This document shows positions 37,320-44,326 of a stretch of 64,000 nt of DNA, in pieces. Under the pieces are notes generated by a model. That model worked only from the letters and a program-made list of their open reading frames with translations, was not told the DNA's origin and made no database searches. The position numbers were made by a program, and so were the translations under genes. Each line of letters begins with the position of its first letter. Position 1 is the first letter of the stretch. Source of the stretch: CAZYMI01 sp964648505 (lineage in GTDB: Bacteria > Pseudomonadota > Alphaproteobacteria > Micavibrionales > Micavibrionaceae); assembly GCA_964648505.1 (NCBI GenBank), contig CAZYMI010000009.1, positions 1 through 64,000 on the forward strand, given 5' to 3'.

Positions 37320-37493
37320 ATGAGAGCAGCAGCAGTATTAGGCAGATTAAACGTTCTACCACAAAGCGTTCAAGCGCTTGTCCCCCAAGTGGCCGCATTT
37401 GCTGGCCGCATGCGTCAAGCCCTGCCAGCAGTTCCTGGCCAAGTCTGGACACCACAGCCTGCGCCACGCAAGCCCGCACCTGCAGGCATCTAA
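37320..37493 (+). CDS. Very small protein (57 aa), Pro/Ala-rich tail
   Basis: A 57-codon gene with an ATG at 37320 and a ribosome site AAGGAA eight bases before it. The first 36 residues could form one amphipathic helix with Ala, Leu, Val and Arg; the last 20 are Pro, Ala, Lys and Gln and end in PAGI. A strong terminator begins 23 bases after the stop. Its own terminator plus the good ribosome site make it a likely real single-gene unit. I do not recognise the protein. Confidence 0.6.
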   Translation: MRAAAVLGRLNVLPQSVQALVPQVAAFAGRMRQALPAVPGQVWTPQPAPRKPAPAGI

Positions 37494-37515
37494 CAGAAGA
37501 ATTCTCCAAAGATAT

Positions 37516-37546
37516 AAAGGGCCCTTCTTCTAAGGGCCCTTTTTTA
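37516..37546 (+). terminator. Strong Rho-independent terminator after the 57-aa gene
   Basis: An 11-base-pair stem (37516-37526 with 37532-37542), built from two copies of the palindrome AAGGGCCCTT around a five-base loop, is followed by a T-run. It ends the transcript of the small gene. Confidence 0.92.
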
Positions 37547-37587
37547 TTTATTAGTTTATTAGGCGGCGCGAAAAACGGTGCTTTCCG

Positions 37588-37693
37588 CTCTCTCGGGGAC
37601 ATGAAAATACTACGAAGCAGGCCTCAAGTCCCCTAAATGTGCTAGGTACTTTGATGTGACATGAAAGCTTCGTTTTTCATGTCACCGAGAGAG
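37588..37693. repeat. Imperfect inverted repeat with nested hairpin
   Basis: The left arm (37588-37618) begins CTCTCTCGGGGACATGAAAA; the complement of the right arm (37667-37693) begins CTCTCTCGGTGACATGAAAA, and both end ACGAAGC, differing by one base and a four-base insertion. Inside, 37656-37666 forms an additional perfect 11-base-pair stem with 37675-37685. The two possible foldings compete for the right arm. The element lies between the 57-residue gene and the end of the suf operon. It could be a small mobile hairpin, a bidirectional transcription signal or a remnant duplication. Confidence 0.7.
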
Positions 37694-37714
37694 ATAGTAT
37701 CCCCAATATCTCAG

Positions 37715-38062
37715 TTAAAACGTAACCGATAACCCACAGCCGCAACGGCCCTTTTCATTAGGATTTTCAATGATGATGCGTGTATTACCCAGATCATCGG
37801 TTGCGTAATCAATCCGGCATCCAAAAAGCTTCAAAACATCTTTTGATGGAATATAAATTGTCAGGGTATCATCTAACTTTAAGGTGTCGTGGCCTTCTGG
37901 CGCCTCCCGCACAGGCTGTAAATCATACTCATTTCCGCCGCAGCCTTTACCCGATAAAATAGATAGGCGCAGCGCGGTGATCCCCTCGGGCGCAAGCGCT
38001 GATTTTAAATGCGCTTGGGCTGAAGCAGTTACATCAATTTCTTTTGTTGTTAAAGCGAACAT
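37715..38062 (-). CDS. sufA: Fe-S cluster assembly scaffold/carrier SufA (A-type)
   Basis: A 115-residue A-type carrier. The three cluster-binding cysteines are Cys41 in KGCGG and Cys107/Cys109 in the C-terminal CGCG motif. It passes Fe-S clusters from SufBCD to target proteins. The ATG at 38062 gives the normal family length; an upstream start would overlap sufT. It is the last gene of the suf operon, 11 bases after sufT. IscA or ErpA would be alternative names for the same fold. Confidence 0.92.
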   Translation of the reverse strand: MFALTTKEIDVTASAQAHLKSALAPEGITALRLSILSGKGCGGNEYDLQPVREAPEGHDTLKLDDTLTIYIPSKDVLKLFGCRIDYATDDLGNTRIIIENPNEKGRCGCGLSVTF

Positions 38063-38073
38063 TCTACTAACCC

Positions 38074-38487
38074 TTAGGTAAACATATTCAATTGAAGCTT
38101 TGCCGTTTCTGCCATACAGCTTGGATCCCAACTTGGATCCCAGACAATTTCAACATCCACTGCCCGCACACCCGCAACCGGGAATAAAGCGTTTTGTACC
38201 ATGCCGGGCATTTCCTGCGCCACTGGGCATGCCGGTGAAGTGAGGGTCATTTTAACGGCTATATCAGCCTGATCCCCTTCCACATCCTTGATATCAACAA
38301 GATAAATAAGCCCAAGTTCGTATATATTGACGGGTATCTCTGGATCATAAACATCGCGGATAGCCGAACGGATTAATGGCCACAACCGATGATCGCGCGT
38401 CGCTTCAAGCTGTGGCGGTTCTGTCATGGCGTCAAATTCTTCACCCAGCGCGTTCTTCACCATATCTTCATTGGCTACAGCTTTCAT
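38074..38487 (-). CDS. sufT: SUF system-associated protein SufT (DUF59)
   Basis: A 137-residue protein with a DUF59/MIP18-type domain: YDPEIPVNIYELGLIY, then LTSPACP with its conserved cysteine, and a C-terminal WDPSWDPSCM segment. SufT proteins help mature Fe-S proteins. The start overlaps the sufS stop by ATGA. A four-residue tandem (WDPS twice) comes from an 11-base direct repeat with a 12-base period but keeps the family pattern. Confidence 0.93.
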   Translation of the reverse strand: MKAVANEDMVKNALGEEFDAMTEPPQLEATRDHRLWPLIRSAIRDVYDPEIPVNIYELGLIYLVDIKDVEGDQADIAVKMTLTSPACPVAQEMPGMVQNALFPVAGVRAVDVEIVWDPSWDPSCMAETAKLQLNMFT

Positions 38488-39746
38488 GCCAAAAGCTCCT
38501 GTGCTTTTTTAACACCCGCCACAAGTGCATCAACATCAGCAAGTGTATTATAAAGGCCGAATGAAGCTCGAACAGTTGCCTCTACGCCAAAGCGCTGTAT
38601 GAGCGGCATACAGCAATGATGACCCGACCTGACGGCAATACCCTGCTGATCAAGGATCATCGCAATATCCGATGCATGACACCTATCGATGGTAAAAGTG
38701 ATGATTGGAGCCTTGTTGTTTGTCGTCCCAAAAATTTTAAGGCCTTTGATCGATTGAAGCGCTGCTGTTGCCTGTTCAAGCAGCTTATGTTCATGGGCGA
38801 TAATTGCCTCAGGGCCGATTGAATCCAAGAAATCAATTGCAGCACCTAGGCCAATAATTTCAACAATCGCAGGTGTGCCTGCTTCAAAACGACTAAAACC
38901 TTTTTTAAAAACGCTGCGATCAAAAGATACGCTTTCAATCATATCTCCCCCTCCTTGCCATGGAGGCATTGTATCGAGCACTTCTTTTTTTACGCATAAA
39001 ACGCCAATGCCAGTTGGCCCATAAATTTTATGGCCGGTAAAAGCAAAAAAATCACAATCAATATCGCCAATCAGAATGCCTTCATGCACAACGGACTGCG
39101 ACCCATCGATAAGAATTTTTAATTCTGCATTTAAAGCTCGCGCCTTTTTAACAATCGCAGAGGCATCGTTAACAGTTCCAAGCACATTAGATATATGGGT
39201 GAAAGAAAAAAGTTTAGTTTTTGGGCTGATAAATTCGGGCAAACGTGACACAACTAAAGCCCCATCATCTGTAATGGGTAATATTTTTAAAACGATACCG
39301 ATCTGCTCACGCAGCAACTGCCATGGCACAATATTGGCATGATGCTCCATCTCGGTGATTAGAATTTCATCTCCCTCACGCAGATTATTACGACCCCAGC
39401 TTTGGGCTACAAGATTTATAGCCTCTGTTGTATTGCGCGTAAAAATAATTTCCTGCGCTTCACTTGCGCCAATAAAATCAGCTGCACGTGCGCGCACCCC
39501 CTCAACTTCTGCGGTTAAGTTTTGTGATAGCGCGTAAAGGCCGCGATGAATGTTGGCGTAACCGTTACGCATAACATCGCCCATAGCATCAATAACCTGT
39601 ACCGGTTTCTGTGCGCTTGCAGCTGAATCAAGATACACAAGGGGCTTGCCATTCATTTTTTGAGACAAAATGGGAAAATGATGCCGCCACAAATTCGCTG
39701 AGCGGTTATCCATACCCTCGCCGTTTTGTTTTAAAAGCGCACTCAT
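38484..39746 (-). CDS. sufS: Cysteine desulfurase SufS
   Basis: A 420-residue class II PLP enzyme. The PLP lysine is Lys240 in TGHKIYGP and the persulfide cysteine about Cys378 in RSGHHC. It takes sulfur from cysteine and supplies it to SufBCD. The ATG at 39746 overlaps the sufD stop as ATGA, matching the coupling along this operon; an ATG at 39764 is possible. No sufE-like partner gene lies in the operon, so sulfur transfer may need a protein encoded elsewhere. Confidence 0.95.
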   Translation of the reverse strand: MSALLKQNGEGMDNRSANLWRHHFPILSQKMNGKPLVYLDSAASAQKPVQVIDAMGDVMRNGYANIHRGLYALSQNLTAEVEGVRARAADFIGASEAQEIIFTRNTTEAINLVAQSWGRNNLREGDEILITEMEHHANIVPWQLLREQIGIVLKILPITDDGALVVSRLPEFISPKTKLFSFTHISNVLGTVNDASAIVKKARALNAELKILIDGSQSVVHEGILIGDIDCDFFAFTGHKIYGPTGIGVLCVKKEVLDTMPPWQGGGDMIESVSFDRSVFKKGFSRFEAGTPAIVEIIGLGAAIDFLDSIGPEAIIAHEHKLLEQATAALQSIKGLKIFGTTNNKAPIITFTIDRCHASDIAMILDQQGIAVRSGHHCCMPLIQRFGVEATVRASFGLYNTLADVDALVAGVKKAQELLA

Positions 39747-40843
39747 GCTATTTTCTCCAGCCACTTATCTATAAGTGCCTCACTGGTTGATACTACTGTT
39801 GCATCAAGAAATGACGTTACTGGTTCCATTAAAAATGCTTTCAGCAACAGCGCACGCGCCTGCGCTTCAGATAAACCTCTGCTACGCAGATAAAATATGG
39901 GTTCATCATCAAGCTGGCCGGTTGTAGCACCATGTGAACATTTTACATCATCAGCATAAATTTCAAGTTCAGGCTTGGTATCCATTTGCGCAAGCGGTGA
40001 AAGCAAAAGCGCATTGGAAAGTTGATATCCATCAGTTTTCTGTGCCACTTGATGCACATGCACTTTACCTTGAAAAACACCGTGCGCGCTGCCCTCTAAA
40101 ACAGTCTTGTAATTCTGGCTGGAAAAACAATGAGGGGCCTGATGCTCGATAAGAATTGTTGTATCGCCATGCTGTGATGCACGTAACATTGTAACCCCAG
40201 AAAGAGAACATGATGCATTTGAGCCCTGCAAATCTACAAAAATCTGATTGCGCGATAATGCGGCACCTGTTGTAAGCGTAAGCGCTTTGTAACTTGAATC
40301 TCTGGCTTGGGTTATATGATTGATTTGCGCATGTACGCAATCAATTGCGTCATTTTGTACGCGCATATGTGTGAGCGTTGCATTTTCTTCCAACACAATC
40401 TGCGTGACGATATTTTTAACGCAAGCTGTTGGTGATGTATGAAACTCCAAAAGACAAAGCGATGAATTTTTACCAACCCTTATCGCTATTCGTCCAATCG
40501 AGTGGCCTGCAGAGGATTTATCTATAAGCAAAGATGCGGGCATTGATATATTTGTATTATCAGGCACATCAATAACTAAAGCTTCTGAAAATGAATTATT
40601 ATTAATGGTCCACAATGCAAGATCGCCCCCATCCTTCTCTGGCTTAACATTGCGAGATGCCCATGAAGGAAGGTCTTGCTGATATTTTATAGAGCCCAGA
40701 TTTTCTGATTCAATATTCAGGCAAGAAATTTTATCAAAAGAATTTATTTTACCAGCAGCACGCGCAAAAGGTGTGTATTTCCAACGTTCCAATTTTTGGG
40801 TTGGCAAATCAGGCAATGGTTGCTTTAAGGCAACAACGCTCAT
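39743..40843 (-). CDS. sufD: Fe-S cluster assembly protein SufD
   Basis: A 366-residue member of the SufB/SufD beta-helix family. The C-terminal half holds the conserved region with CSHGATTGQLDDEPIFYLRSRGL, typical of SufD. It forms the SufBC2D scaffold. The N-terminal part is less conserved, as usual. It overlaps sufC upstream and sufS downstream by four bases each. Confidence 0.94.
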   Translation of the reverse strand: MSVVALKQPLPDLPTQKLERWKYTPFARAAGKINSFDKISCLNIESENLGSIKYQQDLPSWASRNVKPEKDGGDLALWTINNNSFSEALVIDVPDNTNISMPASLLIDKSSAGHSIGRIAIRVGKNSSLCLLEFHTSPTACVKNIVTQIVLEENATLTHMRVQNDAIDCVHAQINHITQARDSSYKALTLTTGAALSRNQIFVDLQGSNASCSLSGVTMLRASQHGDTTILIEHQAPHCFSSQNYKTVLEGSAHGVFQGKVHVHQVAQKTDGYQLSNALLLSPLAQMDTKPELEIYADDVKCSHGATTGQLDDEPIFYLRSRGLSEAQARALLLKAFLMEPVTSFLDATVVSTSEALIDKWLEKIA

Positions 40844-41589
40844 GCTGCCTCCGCCACAAAACCGGCATAGCCTTTTTCCTCGAGCTGTTTTGCAAGGTCT
40901 GGCCCGCCCGTTTTAATAATACGACCGTTGGCCATGATATGCACAACATCGGGCACAATATAATCAAGCAAACGTTGATAATGCGTAATTACCAAAAAGC
41001 TGCGGTTTGGTGCGCGAAGTTTGTTTACACCATCTGCGACAATGCGTAACGCATCAATATCAAGGCCAGAATCTGTTTCATCCAGCACGCAGAATGTTGG
41101 CTCCAGCAATGCCATTTGTAAAACTTCATTGCGCTTTTTCTCGCCGCCCGATGCGCCCACATTCACCATGCGCTTGAGCATATCATCAGAAATACCCAAA
41201 TCCTGCGCACGCGCTTTCATCAATTTCAGCATATCAAGCGCATCAAGCTCATCAAGCCCGCGCGCTTTACGCACAGCGTTGACTGATGTTTTAAGAAAAG
41301 TGCTCATCGCCACGCCTGGAATTTCAACAGGATACTGAAACGCCAGAAACAAACCCTTCGCCGCGCGCTCTTCAGGATCCATATCGAGAATATTCTCATT
41401 ATTAAGTAACGCCTCGCCGTCTGTTACATCGTAACCACTGCGCCCTGCCAGCACATAGGAAAGCGTTGATTTACCTGATCCGTTCGGGCCCATAATGGCA
41501 TGCACTTGCCCAGCGCCCACTTCAAGGTTAATACCCTTGAGGATTTCTTTATCATCAATATTTGCTTTTAAGTTTTTAATTTTGATCAT
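40840..41589 (-). CDS. sufC: Fe-S cluster assembly ATPase SufC
   Basis: A 249-residue ABC-type ATPase. Walker A GPNGSGKS is at 34-41, the signature is the SufC-type SGGEKKRNE and Walker B is CVLDETDSGLD. It powers structural changes in the SufBCD scaffold. It has no membrane partner. Start and stop both overlap neighbours by ATGA. Confidence 0.96.
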   Translation of the reverse strand: MIKIKNLKANIDDKEILKGINLEVGAGQVHAIMGPNGSGKSTLSYVLAGRSGYDVTDGEALLNNENILDMDPEERAAKGLFLAFQYPVEIPGVAMSTFLKTSVNAVRKARGLDELDALDMLKLMKARAQDLGISDDMLKRMVNVGASGGEKKRNEVLQMALLEPTFCVLDETDSGLDIDALRIVADGVNKLRAPNRSFLVITHYQRLLDYIVPDVVHIMANGRIIKTGGPDLAKQLEEKGYAGFVAEAA

Positions 41590-43037
41590 CCAACCGATCC
41601 CTCCAACGATATTCCAATTAGTTTTTGTGCTTCAACAGCAAATTCCATCGGCAGATTTTGCATCACCTCGCGGCAAAAACCGTTTACAATCAAGGCGACC
41701 GCTTCTTCTTGCGAAAGCCCGCGCTGCATACAGTAAAACATTTGATCTTCTGAAATTTTTGATGTGGTCGCTTCATGTTCAAGTTTTGCCGTACGGTTTT
41801 TACTTTCAATATAAGGCACTGTATGCGCACCACATTGATCGCCAATGAGTAAACTATCACACTGGGTGAAGTTACGCGCCCCTTCTGCACCCGCTAAAAT
41901 GCGCACCAAGCCGCGATAAGTACTATCCGATTTTCCGGCAGCAATGCCCTTGGCTACAATACGAGATTTTGTATTGCGGCCCAGATGGATCATTTTAGTG
42001 CCGGTATCTGCTTGCTGACGACCATTGGTAATGGCGACCGAATAGAATTCGCCCACCGAATTATCACCCTTTAAAATACAGCTTGGATATTTCCACGTAA
42101 TCGCAGATCCTGTTTCCACCTGTGTCCAGGAAATTTTAGAATTTCGCCCCGCGCAAATGCCTCGCTTGGTAACAAAATTATAAATACCGCCCTTACCTTC
42201 CGCATCGCCCGGATACCAGTTTTGTACCGTGGAGTATTTAATTTCAGCATCATCAAGCGCAATCAATTCAACAACAGCAGCATGCATTTGATTTTCATCG
42301 CGCATCGGTGCAGTGCAGCCTTCTAGATACGAAACATAAGAACCTTTATCCGCAATAATCAGTGTCCGTTCAAACTGCCCTGTGTTTCTTTCGTTAATTC
42401 GAAAATAAGTTGAAAGCTCCATTGGGCAGCGCACCCCTTCTGGAATGTACACAAAAGAGCCATCGGTAAACACGGCACTATTCAGGCAAGCGTGCTTATT
42501 GTCTGAAAACGGAACGACCGATCCCAGATACTTTTGCACAAGATCAGGATAATCTTGCACCGCTTGTGAAATTGCACAAAAAATTACGCCCGATTTTTTT
42601 AATTCTTCTTTAAATGTCGTTGCAACAGAAACGCTATCAAAAACAGCGTCAACAGCAACGCCAGCGAGAATGGCGCGTTCTCTCATCGGTACGCCCAGCT
42701 TTTCAAAAGTTTCAAGCAACTTTGGATCAACCTCATCCATCGAATTCAGCTTCGCTTTAGGCGCAGCATAATAATAAGCATCCTGATAATCAAAGTCAGG
42801 GAAGGATACTTTAGCCCATTGTGGTTCAGGCATCTTCAGCCAGTGCGCATAAGACTTTAAACGCCAGTCCAACAGCCACTGTGGCTCATTCTTTTTTGCT
42901 GAAATAAAACGTACAATATCTTCGTTTAACCCTTTGGGTGCTTTATCGGATTCAATATCGGTTATGAATCCTGCTGCATAAGGGCCGCTTAACCGCTCCA
43001 CCTGGTCGATTGTGTCTGCTGATATCGCGTTTGTCAT
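41586..43037 (-). CDS. sufB: Fe-S cluster assembly protein SufB
   Basis: A 483-residue SufB. Family markers include YIPEGVRCPMELSTYFRIN, the KGGIYNFVTKRG region and the C-terminal LEHEATTSKISEDQMFYCMQRGL. SufB carries the site where the nascent cluster is built, with SufC and SufD. It follows the Rrf2 regulator with an ATGA overlap and is the first structural gene of the operon. Confidence 0.97.
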   Translation of the reverse strand: MTNAISADTIDQVERLSGPYAAGFITDIESDKAPKGLNEDIVRFISAKKNEPQWLLDWRLKSYAHWLKMPEPQWAKVSFPDFDYQDAYYYAAPKAKLNSMDEVDPKLLETFEKLGVPMRERAILAGVAVDAVFDSVSVATTFKEELKKSGVIFCAISQAVQDYPDLVQKYLGSVVPFSDNKHACLNSAVFTDGSFVYIPEGVRCPMELSTYFRINERNTGQFERTLIIADKGSYVSYLEGCTAPMRDENQMHAAVVELIALDDAEIKYSTVQNWYPGDAEGKGGIYNFVTKRGICAGRNSKISWTQVETGSAITWKYPSCILKGDNSVGEFYSVAITNGRQQADTGTKMIHLGRNTKSRIVAKGIAAGKSDSTYRGLVRILAGAEGARNFTQCDSLLIGDQCGAHTVPYIESKNRTAKLEHEATTSKISEDQMFYCMQRGLSQEEAVALIVNGFCREVMQNLPMEFAVEAQKLIGISLEGSVG

Positions 43038-43465
43038 GCTACAACTTCTTTTGGTAGGCGGCGTTGTGGTACCATATCTTGGAGAGTGACGGATTCAAGC
43101 GCGCCACGCACAGCTCGATTTACAGCCCCCCACCTACCATTTAAAGAGCATAGGTTTTCCATAGCGCAAACAGTGTCGCTGCCGCTCACGCATGCTGTCA
43201 GAGCAATAGGTCCTTCAACCGCTTCAATAACTTCAGAGACAAAAATCATATTCGCCGGACGGGCTAAAGCATACCCCCCTTTGACCCCGCGTGATGATGT
43301 CAAAATTTCAGCTTTTGCCATTATTTTCAACACCTTAGAAACAGTTGGCTCTGGGATAGAAACAACGCTCGCAATCTCAGAAGCTGTGCGCAATGGCTGC
43401 CCTGCTGCAGATAACTCAGCGAGAATAACAATAGAGTAATCAGTTAATTTAGACAGACGTATCAA
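43034..43465 (-). CDS. Rrf2-family regulator of the suf operon
   Basis: A 143-residue winged-helix protein with the Rrf2 recognition helix region around IPEPTVSKVLKIMAKA and the wing SSRGVKGGYALARP. Three cysteines at 92, 100 and 106 are placed to hold an Fe-S cluster, as in IscR-type sensors. The start is a TTG preceded by an almost ideal ribosome site, GGAGGTGAT. As first gene of the suf operon, it very likely senses cluster status and represses its own promoter in 43466-43574; this is inference. Confidence 0.92.
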   Translation of the reverse strand: MIRLSKLTDYSIVILAELSAAGQPLRTASEIASVVSIPEPTVSKVLKIMAKAEILTSSRGVKGGYALARPANMIFVSEVIEAVEGPIALTACVSGSDTVCAMENLCSLNGRWGAVNRAVRGALESVTLQDMVPQRRLPKEVVA

Positions 43466-43574
43466 ACATCACCTCCGTATAAAGGACTGTTTTAAGCCCT
43501 AATTTGAGGCATTTATCAGCCTTTTCAAGCCTGTATGCAAGTATTTTGTCAAAATTCGGGTAAACTGCTGATTC

Positions 43575-44315
43575 ATGAAATATCAGCGCTTACCAGATTT
43601 GATTTTATTGATAACCGGACCAGCCCTTTTGCTAGGAGGATTGCTTGGCCACTTTGCATACAAAAACATACAGATGCCTGGTTCATCTATCATGTTTGTT
43701 TTAGGCGCACTCGCCGCCGCCTATTTTACGGCGCGTCCGGGAAAAGTATTTTCAAGTAAGTTCTCAATCTATCTGCTGGGCGCCTATTTTTGCCTTTTTA
43801 GCGTTTTCAGCATTACACAGCTTCAATTATCTGACACAACTTATATTTGGATCCACACAGTTTTTATTTTTCTGGCAACCCTTTCTGCATTACAAGAAGC
43901 ACGACTAATGAATGCTTTTGATAACAGAAAAAATGCCCTGCTATGGACGCTTGTTTTTATTGGTTTCACTGTGTTGACTATTTTATCTCAGCCGCCTGAA
44001 ATTGCGACTATTGCCGGCGCCCTTTTATGTGTATCCATGCGCTATACCCACCTGCAGGAAACAGGTTTTAAATTATGGATCGAAGCTATTCTTGCTAAAA
44101 TAAAAGCCCGTGACTTTTTTCTTGATAATGCAGTTATTGCCTTTTTATCCGCTATTACTTTTTGTATTGTTTCTTGTTTCACAACAAATGAAGCCTTTCA
44201 TCTTTTGGCCGGCCTAATCACATGCGTTGGCATGATGCATATTTTTGACAAACGCTGGCTTTTTGCACTCTCAGCTATTGTGCTTCTTGTCTGTTACGGA
44301 ATTCCCCTTCCTTAA
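43575..44315 (+). CDS. Polytopic membrane protein of unknown function
   Basis: A 246-residue hydrophobic protein with about seven to eight membrane segments separated by short loops; one longer polar loop lies around residues 165-180. I do not recognise a family. It is divergent from the suf regulator (110-base gap) and is followed after 11 bases by pepN, so the two may be co-transcribed. It starts at an ATG without a strong ribosome site. Confidence 0.72.
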   Translation: MKYQRLPDLILLITGPALLLGGLLGHFAYKNIQMPGSSIMFVLGALAAAYFTARPGKVFSSKFSIYLLGAYFCLFSVFSITQLQLSDTTYIWIHTVFIFLATLSALQEARLMNAFDNRKNALLWTLVFIGFTVLTILSQPPEIATIAGALLCVSMRYTHLQETGFKLWIEAILAKIKARDFFLDNAVIAFLSAITFCIVSCFTTNEAFHLLAGLITCVGMMHIFDKRWLFALSAIVLLVCYGIPLP

Positions 44316-44326
44316 GTGAGGCTTTA

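Noticed and set aside
37258..37602. 114-residue minus-strand frame over the 57-residue gene
   Set aside because: It would read through both a terminator and the inverted repeat and shows no protein-like pattern; the plus-strand small gene has a ribosome site and its own terminator.
38120..38142. Tandem 11-base repeat inside sufT as a sign of damage
   Set aside because: The 12-base period keeps the frame, and the repeated WDPS matches the W-rich pattern normal for the family.
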